Source of the DNA: Oscillatoriales cyanobacterium | Lineage (GTDB): Bacteria > Cyanobacteriota > Cyanobacteriia > Cyanobacteriales > Microcoleaceae | Reading direction: 5' to 3' | Length of the DNA: 64,000 bases | Assembly (NCBI GenBank): GCA_004293365.1 | Contig: RDYN01000008.1 | Coordinates: 1 to 64,000, forward strand | Shown: positions 1-8,174 of the stretch, in pieces | Position numbering within the stretch: the first letter of the stretch is position 1 | Layout of the letters: each line of letters starts with the position of its first letter | The notes under the pieces: generated by a model | Told to the model about the DNA's origin: nothing | What the model saw: only the letters and a program-made list of their open reading frames with translations | Databases searched by the model: none | Position numbers and translations under genes: made by a program

Positions 1-33
1 GCGTAATTTATCGTTCCTCGTCGCAAAAGTCGT

Positions 34-48
34 AGAAACCGGGTTTCT
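34..48. repeat. GAAACCGGGTTTC palindrome
   Basis: A 15-bp perfect palindrome (AGAAACCGGGTTTCT) downstream of ndhE. The same core recurs between genes across the window, for example at 4181-4245, 37407-37470 and 47561-47627, so it is a dispersed repeat family. It may act as a weak transcript end here, but it has no T-run. Confidence 0.6.
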
Positions 49-112
49 AGCCCCATGGGTAATCCTTGAAACTGTCAGAAGTGTTCACTAATGACCAATA
101 ACTAATGACTAA

Positions 113-424
113 TTACCACTTCAGCAGATTAAACTCTTCCATGTCTACGGTATTGCGGTTGCGGTAAATCGCCAAAACAATTGCCAAACCAACAGCGGCC
201 TCAGCAGCCGCAACCGTAACTACAAAAACAGTAAATACTTGACCTTTAATCTGTACGGGGTCAAGATAGTTAGAAAAACCCATCAGGTTGAGATTGACTG
301 CATTCAGCATCAACTCGATCGACATCAACACGCGCACTGCATTTCTGCTGGTAATCAAACCGTATATACCAATACAGAAAAGGGCTGCTGCTAATAACAA
401 GAAATACTGGAGTTGCAGTTGCAT
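113..424 (-). CDS. ndhE: NAD(P)H-quinone oxidoreductase subunit 4L (NdhE)
   Basis: Membrane subunit of cyanobacterial NDH-1, homologous to NuoK, acting in proton pumping by thylakoid respiratory and cyclic electron flow. The protein has 103 residues with three hydrophobic helices and the conserved Glu-containing segment [12 protein letters not shown] in helix 2. The ATG at 424 gives the usual family start (MQLQLQY); a longer reading to 520 would add an atypical leader that runs into the end of ndhG. A GAGAAAG element lies about 13 bases upstream. It is the last gene of the ndhA-ndhI-ndhG-ndhE order typical of cyanobacteria, 70 bp after ndhG. Confidence 0.95.
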   Translation of the reverse strand: MQLQLQYFLLLAAALFCIGIYGLITSRNAVRVLMSIELMLNAVNLNLMGFSNYLDPVQIKGQVFTVFVVTVAAAEAAVGLAIVLAIYRNRNTVDMEEFNLLKW

Positions 425-494
425 ATTTTTTTGGTCTTTCTCAATCAACATTACTACAAGACACGCAGATAGGTGCGCTGGGCGCACCATACAA

Positions 495-1118
495 TTACTT
501 TGTTTCGGGTGAAGAAACATCGCCGACAGAAACTAATTCGCGCGGGCGTTCTGGCAAACTAAAAGCTGGTGTTTCTGATAAATTACTTGACAGTTCATCC
601 GCAAAGAAATCGCGGCGCGCCAAGACAATTGCTCCTACCATTGCCATCAACAAAAACACTGATGCTAACTCGAAAGGTAGCAAGTAGTCTGTAAAGAAGT
701 GTTTGGCGATCGTCACGATCGAACTTTCAGCAGGTGCTCCCGTCGTTGTCACGATCGCCCAAGGAGTAGACACGACCATTGTACCCAACAGCGCAAACAA
801 ACCAGCACAAACGACTGCGGTTGCGACTTGACGCACCCAAGCGTTGGGAATAGTGCGGAAGTCTTCTCGTTTGTTTACCAACATGATGGCAAACAAAATT
901 AAGACGTTGACAGCACCAACATAAATCAAGACTTGCGCTGCTGCGACAAAATCAGCATTCAGCAACAGATACATACCGGCAATGCTGGTAAATACGGCGC
1001 ACAGCAAAAATGCTGAGTAAACGATGTTGGAAAACAGGACTACTCCTAATGCTCCTCCAATCATCATTATGGCTAGTATGCCAAATGAAACAATTTGAAC
1101 CCCTTCGGCTAGATTCAC
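495..1118 (-). CDS. ndhG: NAD(P)H-quinone oxidoreductase subunit 6 (NdhG)
   Basis: Membrane subunit of NDH-1, homologous to NuoJ. The 207-residue product begins [12 protein letters not shown], matching the family N-terminus if the GTG at 1118 is the start; AAAGGA sits about 10 bases upstream. An ATG at 1181 extends the frame, but those extra residues are translated from the intergenic heptamer array and are rejected. Several hydrophobic helices are visible ([40 protein letters not shown] and others). The C-terminal tail of about 35 residues is polar. The 324-bp gap to ndhI is unusually long for this operon and is filled with repeats. Confidence 0.93.
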   Translation of the reverse strand: MNLAEGVQIVSFGILAIMMIGGALGVVLFSNIVYSAFLLCAVFTSIAGMYLLLNADFVAAAQVLIYVGAVNVLILFAIMLVNKREDFRTIPNAWVRQVATAVVCAGLFALLGTMVVSTPWAIVTTTGAPAESSIVTIAKHFFTDYLLPFELASVFLLMAMVGAIVLARRDFFADELSSNLSETPAFSLPERPRELVSVGDVSSPETK

Positions 1119-1140
1119 AATTTTTAATCCTTTGTTAATT

Positions 1141-1440
1141 GGGCATTGGGCATTGGGCATCGGGCATTGGGCATTGGGCATTGGGCATTGGGCAGAGAGG
1201 GAATTGGGAATCGGGAATCGGGAATCGGGAATTGGGAAGAAGGCTCGCGCAGGGAAGAAGGCCCGCGCAGGGCATTGGGAATTGGGAATTGGGAATTGGT
1301 TATTTGTTATTAGAAAAACTACTAACTACTAACTATGCCCCATGCCCCATGCCCCATGCCCCATTGCCCTGGGAAGGCCCATGCCCCATGCCCCATGCCC
1401 CAGGCCCCATGCCCCATGCCCTATGCCCCATGCCCCCATT
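1141..1440. repeat. Two opposed heptamer repeat arrays inside the ndh operon
   Basis: From about 1141 to 1192 the plus strand repeats GGGCATT in tandem, followed by GGGAATC/GGGAATT units to about 1300. From about 1334 to 1435 it repeats CCCCATG. The two heptamers are near reverse complements (6 of 7 positions), so the ndhI-ndhG transcript could fold into a long imperfect hairpin. This is typical short tandemly repeated repetitive DNA of filamentous cyanobacteria. Confidence 0.85.
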
Positions 1441-1442
1441 AC

Positions 1443-2018
1443 CTATTTTTCGATAATTTCCTCTGGGCGGAGACCTGCGCGGCGATCGGTGTAGGAAACT
1501 TCATGAGGGTCGATCGCACCTTTCGGCAAATAAGCGAATTCCCGCAACGGTGTCACCATCGGATCGTCTGTAACCTTGTAGGGCAAACGTCCGAGGGCCA
1601 CGTTGTCATAATTCAACTCGTGACGTTCGTAAGCCGCTAACTCGTATTCTTCTGTCATCGACAAACAATTAGTCGGACAATATTCTACGCAGTTGCCGCA
1701 GAAGATACACACCCCGAAATCAATACTGTAGTGTTTGAGCTGTTTCTTCTTAGTTTCTTTGTTAAATTCCCAATCCACCACAGGCAAATTGATCGGACAA
1801 ACTCGAACGCAGACTTCGCAGGAAATGCACTTGTCAAATTCAAAGTGAATTCTGCCCCGGAAACGTTCGGAAGGAATTAGTTTCTCGTAAGGATACTGCA
1901 CCGTAATCGGCCGGCGTCTCATGTGGTCAAAAGTAACAGATAGCCCTTGACCGATATACTTAGCAGCTTGAAGAGTCTCTTTGGCGTATTCGCCTACTTG
2001 ATTGAGGAATTTTAGCAT
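1443..2018 (-). CDS. ndhI: NAD(P)H-quinone oxidoreductase subunit I (NdhI), 2x[4Fe-4S]
   Basis: Peripheral-arm iron-sulphur subunit of NDH-1 (NuoI homologue) that passes electrons towards the plastoquinone site. The 191-residue protein has two complete ferredoxin-type motifs, [12 protein letters not shown] near residue 64 and [12 protein letters not shown] near residue 103. The N-terminus ([26 protein letters not shown]) is the amphipathic membrane-contact segment of the family. The length and the [22 protein letters not shown] stretch are standard. It lies 101 bp downstream of ndhA on the same strand. Confidence 0.96.
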   Translation of the reverse strand: MLKFLNQVGEYAKETLQAAKYIGQGLSVTFDHMRRRPITVQYPYEKLIPSERFRGRIHFEFDKCISCEVCVRVCPINLPVVDWEFNKETKKKQLKHYSIDFGVCIFCGNCVEYCPTNCLSMTEEYELAAYERHELNYDNVALGRLPYKVTDDPMVTPLREFAYLPKGAIDPHEVSYTDRRAGLRPEEIIEK

Positions 2019-2119
2019 CGTGTTCTCTCTCTGTACTTGAGTTTTTGGTAATTGCTAACTGATAATAGGTAATTGGTTTACAGCTATTTTTTTAGCTGTT
2101 GCCTTTTACCTATTATAAA

Positions 2120-3238
2120 TTAACCGCCAAAAGCAAAGGGAAAGGCAAGCTTCAAAGCTGCGGTCAATAGCAAATTAACTAAAGCAACGGGAAGCAAAAA
2201 CTTCCATCCCAAATTGAGCAATTGGTCGATGCGAACTCGCGGCAGAGTCCAGCGCAGCAGCACTGCCAGAAACAGGAAAAAGTAGGCTTTGAGCAGGGTC
2301 ATGGTAATGCCCAGCGTGCCGGTAAGTACCTGCAACCAAGGAGTTGTTTCGCTCAATCCCAGGGCATTTGTGATGACTCCGACGGGAATCGGAGATTCCC
2401 AGCCGCCGAGGTACAAAACGGCTACTAGCAGGCAAGAAAGGACGAGGTTAACGTAGGAAGCGATGTAGTACAGAGCAAATTTCATGCCTGTGTACTCAGT
2501 CTGATATCCTGCTACCAATTCTTCTTCTGCTTCCGGGAGGTCAAAGGGTAAACGTTCGCATTCTGCCAGGGCTGAGATCCAGAAAATTAGGAAACCTGCG
2601 GGTTGGCGCCAGACGTTCCAGCCGACAATGCCGTAGCCCGCTTGTTGGTGTACGATGTCGATCGTACTTAAGCTGTTGGACATCATCACAACTGCCAATA
2701 CTGCCAAAGCTAGGGGAATTTCGTAGCTGAGGGATTGAGCGGCTGCTCTGAGTCCGCCGAGGAGGGCGTATTTGTTGTTAGAAGCATAGCCCGACATCAG
2801 CAAGCCGATCGGCTGAATGCTAGAAAGAGCAATCCAGAGAAATATCGCTGTCCCCATATCGGCGATGAGCATATGCTCTCCGAAGGGTACGATCAAGTAG
2901 GACAGAAACACTGGAATCACGACAATTACCGGGCCGAGCGTGAACAGCAGCGCGTCAGCTTTTGCCGGTACAATGTCTTCTTTGAATACCAACTTCATGC
3001 CATCGGCTACGGGTGCTAGGACTCCCAGAGGGCCGAGGAATTCGGGGCCAATCCGCTGTTGAGCGGCGGCGGAAATTTTCCGCTCTAGCCAGACGCTAGT
3101 CAGTACACCGAATACAGCACCGACAACCATCAGTACCATTGGCAGTGGTAGCCAAAGCACGTGGGCGATGTCCGCCGGTAAGCCCAAATTCGTCAGGGCT
3201 TCTACAAAACTTCCTTGTAAGTCAATTCCTGGGTTCAT
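2120..3238 (-). CDS. ndhA: NAD(P)H-quinone oxidoreductase subunit 1 (NdhA)
   Basis: NuoH-type membrane subunit that forms the quinone-binding junction between the hydrophilic and membrane arms of NDH-1. It has 372 residues with about eight hydrophobic helices. The conserved [21 protein letters not shown] loop (near residue 50) and the acidic loop [28 protein letters not shown] are both present, so nothing essential is missing. It is the first gene of the ndh operon in this window. No gltA-like gene precedes it; the next gene upstream is ssrA, on the same strand. Confidence 0.96.
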   Translation of the reverse strand: MNPGIDLQGSFVEALTNLGLPADIAHVLWLPLPMVLMVVGAVFGVLTSVWLERKISAAAQQRIGPEFLGPLGVLAPVADGMKLVFKEDIVPAKADALLFTLGPVIVVIPVFLSYLIVPFGEHMLIADMGTAIFLWIALSSIQPIGLLMSGYASNNKYALLGGLRAAAQSLSYEIPLALAVLAVVMMSNSLSTIDIVHQQAGYGIVGWNVWRQPAGFLIFWISALAECERLPFDLPEAEEELVAGYQTEYTGMKFALYYIASYVNLVLSCLLVAVLYLGGWESPIPVGVITNALGLSETTPWLQVLTGTLGITMTLLKAYFFLFLAVLLRWTLPRVRIDQLLNLGWKFLLPVALVNLLLTAALKLAFPFAFGG

Positions 3239-3658
3239 GTTTCCAGCTTTTGAGCGATCGCCATATAATTTTTCACCCGTCCTTCGTAGGAGTAGGCTTA
3301 GAGAGCGGGGACTTTGTAAAGATTTTTAATGCTTTACCGCCTAATAGTATATCGTCCGAGGGCCTCGAAGAACGCACGGATGGGTGAAGTTCTAATTATC
3401 TGATCCCCCAAGCTGGCTAATGGGTTGGTAACTTATGGAAAAGGAAGAAGGAAGAAGGAAGAAGGAAGAAGGAAGAAGGAAGAAGCAATAAAACCAAGGG
3501 TTTTAGCTCAAAATAACGAATAAGGAAGAAGATGGATATTTCAGATTTGAGATTGAATGCCAAACATAAAGGGCTCGCGATTTAAATCGCGAGCCCTTTG
3601 AATGTTGTAAAGCGACTTTCAAATGGCTTAAACCATTGATTTTACGTCACCTTTTTTA
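3239..3658. other. Intergenic region between ssrA and ndhA
   Basis: About 420 bp without a gene. It presumably holds the ndhA promoter next to 3239. It also has a GGAAGAA tandem array (about 3437-3486) and a 32-bp perfect palindrome, listed separately. No small ORF with a convincing ribosome-binding site was seen. Confidence 0.6.
3568..3599. terminator. 32-bp perfect palindrome, likely transcript end for ssrA
   Basis: Two 16-base arms (AAAGGGCTCGCGATTT and its reverse complement) meet with no loop bases at 3583/3584. It lies 60 bp beyond the tmRNA 3' end on the transcribed side, so it could end the ssrA transcript. It has only a short A/T flank, so a terminator role is inference. Confidence 0.5.
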
Positions 3659-4046
3659 TGGAACTGGGCAGAATCGAACTGCCGTCCAAAGCGGGTATTT
3701 ACCTTCCGATCGTTCACAGGTTTATCCCCTCTGATCCTCGGGGCGGGAACCATCTTTATCCTAAATGGGAGGATTTTCTAGTGATTGCTTTCCCGACTAG
3801 ACGACTAGAAACGTTTAGCTAGGGCATCCGTTGGGGGTTGTTATGCTGCCTTTAACGGAGTTAAGCGGCATACACTCTGAACCAAGCTAGAGAAGTTTTT
3901 AGGCTACAGCTACGGCTTTGCGAGCGAAAGGAACGATGTTGTTCGCATTTACTATTTTTTTTGAGCCGATATTAACGAGAGTAGACTCCCTCTCGACCTG
4001 CATCACGGAGCAGCTTTCGCCACCCTGTCGAAACCATTACAGCCCC
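3659..4046 (-). ncRNA. ssrA: transfer-messenger RNA (tmRNA)
   Basis: Rescues stalled ribosomes and tags truncated proteins. On the minus strand the 5' end is GGGGCUG and the 3' end CAGUUCC plus discriminator A; these pair as an alanine-type acceptor stem with a G3-U70 wobble, and the terminal CCA is not encoded. The conserved 5' block (UGGUUUCGACAGG) and the 3' T-arm block (the GGCAGUUCGAUUCUGCC region) are clear. The tag reading frame gives ANNIVPFARKAVAVA followed by UAA, close to other cyanobacterial tags (ANNIVPFAR...). The length of about 388 nt is normal. Confidence 0.96.
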
Positions 4047-4180
4047 TCGTGCATTCTTTAATTATAGACACTATCTTGTGTTGTCGTCAATCGATTTTAG
4101 ATTTTGGATTGAAGATTGGGGATTGGGGATTGGGGATTTTGGATTTTTTCGCAAATAGTCGAGGACGCACTACCAAGCAA

Positions 4181-4245
4181 GAAACCGGGTTTTTTTACCG
4201 AGACTGAGGGTTTTAAGCAAATATTTTCGTGAAAAACCCGGTTTC
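4181..4245. repeat. Inverted repeat with GAAACCGGGTTTTT arms
   Basis: Perfect 14-base arms at 4181-4194 and 4232-4245 around a 37-base loop. It belongs to the dispersed GAAACCGGGTTTC family and lies between the kinase gene and ssrA. Confidence 0.7.
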
Positions 4246-4278
4246 TCTACACCCGTGCGTGAGTCCTAACAAAGTTAT

Positions 4279-4402
4279 TAGACAAGATTCCCTCAATCCC
4301 GATCTATCAAATTTTCGGACGGGCGGGACGCCCATCCCACAATTTTTTTTGCTTGTGGGATGGGCGTCCCGCCCGTCCTACGTATTTTTTCAATCTTGTC
4401 TA
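4279..4402. mobile_element. MITE-like element with TAGACAAGATT terminal inverted repeats
   Basis: Terminal 11-base inverted repeats TAGACAAGATT (4279-4289) and AATCTTGTCTA (4392-4402) enclose a perfect 26-base inverted repeat (4317-4342 and 4353-4378) with a T-rich loop. A related copy lies at 50492-50622 and a decayed one near 60070-60300. There is no ORF. Size and structure fit a non-autonomous miniature element; the source transposase is not in the window. Confidence 0.6.
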
Positions 4403-4430
4403 TTGTAGGGTGCGTCAGCTCTGAAGGTGT

Positions 4431-6188
4431 TTAATGCAAAGTTTTGTCCCAGACGCCGATGTAAATTCGATCGCGCTCGTTGCGTTCGATCGTCCCTTTC
4501 AGCGAACCTTTCTGAAAATTAAACCGATTGGTGCGGCGCTGCTGCACGTCGCGGAATCCTTGCAAAATCTCCTTATCCGCGCCGCCCACCATGCCGTTTA
4601 AAGCGGTTCGGACTACCAAATCGTCCACCGACTGGGCAAAAGAACCCTCTGTTTGCACGAGTTGTTCGGAATTGCGATCGTAAATATAGCCGAGAGTCAC
4701 CCGGTTCGGCAGCAATTCGTAAAGTGCGGTGCGAGTATTGGGCCAATAGCCGCGGGGTTGAGAGTCCGTGGGATCTCCCAATGCACTTACAATCTGACTT
4801 TCCGGCGTACCCACCGCAAACCCTGGGATAGTGGGAGTCTTCTGATAACCTGTTCCTGGTAGTTCGCTGGGTGGGGGCGATCGATCGGGCGGCAATTGCT
4901 TGTCAACAAGTTTTTCCGTTGGTTTGGGTTCGGCAGCGTCAGGTGTTGGGGCTGGAGTTGCGGCTGGAGTTGGGGCCGGAGTTGGAGTTGGAGTTGGGGC
5001 CGGAGTTGGAGTTGGAGTTGGGGCCGGAGTTGGAGTTTCAGCAGCAGGCGGCGGAGTTTCAGCAGCAGGCGGCGAGAAAGGCGTTGGTGTGGGAGTGGGA
5101 ATTGGTTCGGGGCTGGTGCGCGCGTCTGGATCTGCGGGGGTGGAAGTGCGATCGTCCTTCGCTATTGGTGTCGGTTCCGAAGATTGTCCGTTGAGGAAAA
5201 CCCTCGCAATCCCTACCAAACCACCGAATATAAGGGCGATCGCCACAAACCCCAAAATCAACCAAACCTTGCGGTTTCCTTCCCCATTCGTCACCGCAGC
5301 AGGCGCTGTTCTCACATTTGCAGGCGACTGAGGGCCGTGTCCCGGCATCACCGCCAGCGTCGGCCCGGTATCCGGCGACTGCCCGTGCAGCAGCGACAGC
5401 CACTCATCCACGGTAGCGGGGCGATTTTGAGCCTCTACCGTCATCCCCCGCATCACCGCTTGACTCACAGTCACACTTAAGTCTGGCCGCAAGTCGCGGG
5501 GTGAAGGCATCGGCTGGCTGGTACGCAAAATTGCAGCCACGGGCACCAGGGCTGTGAGCAAAGTGTAAAGCGTCGCCGCCAGCCCGTAAACATCTGTGGC
5601 GGGCGTATATTTTCCTTGAGCGAAATACTGTTCTGGCGGTGCGTAACCGTCGGACACCATATTAGTGTGATTTTGGATTGCACCGTTTGTAAACTCGCGG
5701 GAAATGCCAAAATCAATCAGCACGACTTCCTGAGTACCTTGGCGCAATAAAATGTTTTGCGGCTTGACATCTCGGTGCAGCAAACCCTTTTGATGAACTG
5801 CTTTCAAAGCAGCCCCAATTTGAGTGATGTAGAGAATTGCCAGATTTTCTGGGAGGGGATTGTTTGTACCGACTACATCGCCCAAATTCTGACCGGCTAT
5901 GTAGTCCATTACCATGTAAGGCTGTCCGTCTTCGACAAAGAAGTCGCTGACGCGCACTATATTCGGATGGACGCAGGAAGCTAACCGCCTTGCTTCGTCT
6001 TGAAATTTGCGATCGAACTCGGCGAAATTGCGATCGCGCCGCAGAGATTCGTTGAGGGTTTTAATCACCACGGGCTGTCCTAAATAGCGGTGATTTGCCC
6101 TGAAAGTAATCCCAAAGCCGCCTCGCCCCAGTTCTTGTTCGAGGGTATATTTTCCGCCCTGTAAACTTTTGCCGATTAGTGCGTCCAT
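4431..6188 (-). CDS. Membrane-anchored serine/threonine protein kinase
   Basis: Hanks-type kinase of the bacterial Pkn family, 585 residues. The N-terminal kinase domain (about 13-275) is complete: glycine loop GRGGFG (21-26), K43 in the VIK motif, HRDVKPQN (138-145) and DFG (159-161). One transmembrane helix follows (about 308-332, [20 protein letters not shown]). Then comes a Pro/Thr/Ala-rich linker of PTPTPAPT repeats (about 365-430) and a C-terminal module (about 470-585) that may be extracytoplasmic and that I cannot assign. The linker should span the periplasm, with the kinase in the cytoplasm. Substrates are unknown. A short hexamer-like repeat array (AATCCTA units) lies immediately upstream at 6189-6234. 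Confidence 0.9.
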   Translation of the reverse strand: MDALIGKSLQGGKYTLEQELGRGGFGITFRANHRYLGQPVVIKTLNESLRRDRNFAEFDRKFQDEARRLASCVHPNIVRVSDFFVEDGQPYMVMDYIAGQNLGDVVGTNNPLPENLAILYITQIGAALKAVHQKGLLHRDVKPQNILLRQGTQEVVLIDFGISREFTNGAIQNHTNMVSDGYAPPEQYFAQGKYTPATDVYGLAATLYTLLTALVPVAAILRTSQPMPSPRDLRPDLSVTVSQAVMRGMTVEAQNRPATVDEWLSLLHGQSPDTGPTLAVMPGHGPQSPANVRTAPAAVTNGEGNRKVWLILGFVAIALIFGGLVGIARVFLNGQSSEPTPIAKDDRTSTPADPDARTSPEPIPTPTPTPFSPPAAETPPPAAETPTPAPTPTPTPAPTPTPTPAPTPAATPAPTPDAAEPKPTEKLVDKQLPPDRSPPPSELPGTGYQKTPTIPGFAVGTPESQIVSALGDPTDSQPRGYWPNTRTALYELLPNRVTLGYIYDRNSEQLVQTEGSFAQSVDDLVVRTALNGMVGGADKEILQGFRDVQQRRTNRFNFQKGSLKGTIERNERDRIYIGVWDKTLH

Positions 6189-6489
6189 AAATCCTAAATC
6201 CTAAATCCTAAATCCTAAATCCTAAATCCTAATTCATGAGTCATCTTTTAGTAGCCGTCTGTCATCAGTCATTAGTTCGAGATTTACGCAATCCTCCTCA
6301 GAAACCAGGTTGCTTCCGAGATTTTTCGTTTCCACAGCCAATATTGTCCTAAGCTGTCGCGCATTTAATTTGTCAGCTACTGTTTACTTAAACTCTTGTG
6401 GCGCGGGCCGGAAAGCCCAGATTCGATCGCCCTGTTTATTCCAAGGCTGCGATCGTTCTACCCCTGTATTGCTTAACCGATTAGAAACA
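6189..6489. other. Intergenic region upstream of the kinase
   Basis: About 300 bp. The first 45 bases are a tandem AATCCTA array; the rest has no recognisable feature beyond scattered CGATCG motifs and a short GAAACCAGGTTGC relative of the dispersed palindrome. It also lies downstream of the toxin gene at 6490. Confidence 0.5.
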
Positions 6490-6753
6490 CTACTCATAAT
6501 GCGTCCACATCCGCAAAATTTTCACCGTATTCTCAGACTCAATCACCTCGTACACCAGACGATGCTGAATGTTGATTCGCCGTGAATATGCGCCTTCCAA
6601 ATCTCCCACCAATTTCTCGTAGGGTGGCGGATTCTGAAACGGATTGGTTTGAATGATGTCGAGTAACGTTTGCGCTTTGTCTCGTAAATTGCTAGAAGCC
6701 AGATTTTTGGCATCTTTTTGTGCCTGTTTGGTGTATACCAGATCCCAACTCAC
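6490..6753 (-). CDS. yoeB: YoeB/Txe-family mRNA interferase toxin
   Basis: RelE-superfamily ribosome-dependent mRNA endonuclease, 87 residues from the GTG at 6753 (VSWDLVYTKQAQKDAKNL). The C-terminal half carries the YoeB signature PYEKLVGDLEGAYSRRINIQHRLVYEV and ends KILRMWTHYE, the family's catalytic tail with the conserved Arg, His and terminal Tyr region. The GTG overlaps the TGA of the upstream gene by four bases (GTGA), indicating translational coupling; an ATG at 6774 is possible but adds atypical residues. The partner is the membrane protein with an antitoxin-like tail just upstream rather than a standard YefM. Confidence 0.88.
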   Translation of the reverse strand: MSWDLVYTKQAQKDAKNLASSNLRDKAQTLLDIIQTNPFQNPPPYEKLVGDLEGAYSRRINIQHRLVYEVIESENTVKILRMWTHYE

Positions 6754-7325
6754 CACTTTAACTCCCGATCGCACTCGTCAATGGGCGTTGCCAGTCCTTC
6801 CCGAATCGATTCCCGCATTCCCGGCACTGACAGAAGATACTGTGTTTCTTGCACCGATGCCAAGTCAGCTTCAGATAATACTGCATTGCCACTCTGTTCT
6901 GCGATCGCGATCGCTCTATCCGCAATCTTACTCATTGTCATTAATTCAAGAACAATCACAGGCATAACATAGACTGCTGCTATGCCTATTGCTGGGGCAA
7001 TTGCTGCTGAAACAGAACTCACAATTTTTTTTTGTAATACCTCAGACGAAGAAATTAGCTGTTGTTGTTCATTAGCGTATTTTTCATTGCCACTTAAGAA
7101 TTTTTCAATTTCATCTCGGACTTTTTCAATAAATACATTTTTAGTTTGTTCTGCTCCTAATGGGAATGTGTTCTCTGGCATTGCATTGAGCCACTGTTTC
7201 GCTGCCTCTTCATAAGAGTTAGTCGCATCCACTAGCTGCTTTATCCTATTTTGTTGGTATCTAGGCAGCGTTGCGAGCCACTCTTCGCTGTCAATCTGAA
7301 ATACTTGTGCTAATTTATTTTCCAT
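6750..7325 (-). CDS. Membrane protein with C-terminal YefM/Phd-like antitoxin tail
   Basis: The 191-residue protein has three parts. Residues 1-100 are a soluble, helix-prone domain I do not recognise (WLATLPRYQQNRIKQLVDAT...SYEEAAKQWL). Residues about 101-130 form a hydrophobic segment (IVSSVSAAIAPAIGIAAVYV...). Residues 148-191 (VLSEADLASVQETQYLLSVP...ECDRELKW) look like the toxin-binding C-terminus of YefM/Phd antitoxins that partner YoeB. The usual YefM N-terminal DNA-binding part is missing. It starts two bases after the protease stop and overlaps the toxin start by four bases. AT-richer than its neighbours. Likely role (inference): membrane-tethered neutraliser of the toxin. Confidence 0.7.
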   Translation of the reverse strand: MENKLAQVFQIDSEEWLATLPRYQQNRIKQLVDATNSYEEAAKQWLNAMPENTFPLGAEQTKNVFIEKVRDEIEKFLSGNEKYANEQQQLISSSEVLQKKIVSSVSAAIAPAIGIAAVYVMPVIVLELMTMSKIADRAIAIAEQSGNAVLSEADLASVQETQYLLSVPGMRESIREGLATPIDECDRELKW

Positions 7326-7327
7326 AT

Positions 7328-7981
7328 CTACAACATTTCCCTAATGTACTCAACAGAGACCGCATGAGTAGTTTGATGGAGGGTATGCGGATCTACCCCA
7401 CCCAATGAAATACCACCTCCACCACCCGGAGCATATGACCCAATGAGGATAGCAACTACTGTAGTAGTGTATGCAGAGAATATAGGGCTTCCAGATTGAC
7501 CTGGGCGAGCCTGAGTATTTAGCACGACGTGCTTGGTTTTGACTGCTCCATTTTTAATTAAGATTCTTGCACCGATCTCAGTTCGTTGATGAGTGAGTAC
7601 CAATCTCCCATGATCTGCATGAGGATAACCAAAAATATCAATAATAGTGCCCACGTTTAGAATATCTGTGCTCCCTATCGATAGGTTAGAGAACACATCA
7701 ATATCAGCAGACAAAATACACAAATCTGTGAACGGATCGATAGCTTCAATGTAAACAGGAATTACCTTGATTTCAGAATCAGAAGTATCTTGATAGTCAT
7801 CGATAGAATCGTAAGGTCTTAGAACTACGACTAAATTATGGTCATCTTTATTAGTAACATGGGCGGCGGTAACAAACTTTCCTGGACTATTTAGTAGAGT
7901 TGCAGTACCAAGCAAATTTACCCCATTCGCTCCATTTCGCCCAACTGCAAATACTATGTTTGGTAAAGCTGAGTATGACAT
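7328..7981 (-). CDS. Trypsin-like serine protease, first gene of the toxin cassette
   Basis: A 217-residue chymotrypsin/HtrA-fold peptidase without a signal peptide or PDZ domain, so probably cytoplasmic. The catalytic triad is readable: H41 in VTAAHV, D86 in DLCIL and S164 in GQSGSPI. The GYP-containing strand and the ARPGQSGSP pocket are typical of the S1B/S1C group. It leads a three-gene unit with gaps of 2 and -4 bases to the antitoxin-tailed membrane protein and the YoeB-like toxin, so the three are almost certainly cotranscribed. Base composition is AT-rich, suggesting acquisition. Its substrate is unknown; the neighbouring antitoxin is the obvious candidate (inference). Confidence 0.82.
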   Translation of the reverse strand: MSYSALPNIVFAVGRNGANGVNLLGTATLLNSPGKFVTAAHVTNKDDHNLVVVLRPYDSIDDYQDTSDSEIKVIPVYIEAIDPFTDLCILSADIDVFSNLSIGSTDILNVGTIIDIFGYPHADHGRLVLTHQRTEIGARILIKNGAVKTKHVVLNTQARPGQSGSPIFSAYTTTVVAILIGSYAPGGGGGISLGGVDPHTLHQTTHAVSVEYIREML

Positions 7982-8174
7982 TTTACTTTTGACGATTTAA
8001 GTATGAACTTGCCATATAATTATCAATTATAGCACAAATAAATATGGAATAACACTATTGTGTAAACATTATACCACATTTTCGTCAAAGTTATGTTTAT
8101 AAGGCGATCGGAGCATACCGCAGCTTCAACCTCAGACCTTATACGATCGATCGCCAAAACCGCAGTACAATACA

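Noticed and set aside
495-1181. Longer ndhG start at 1181
   Set aside because: The extra 21 residues are mostly repeat-derived (PNAQCPM twice); the GTG at 1118 fits the family N-terminus and has a ribosome-binding site.
1141-1440. ORFs through the heptamer arrays (1132-1640, plus strand)
   Set aside because: They translate tandem repeats (GIGHWAL, PCPMPHA) and overlap ndhI on the other strand; no ribosome-binding site.
4900-5331. Plus-strand Gly/Val-rich ORF
   Set aside because: It is the reverse shadow of the Pro/Thr-rich linker of the kinase gene.
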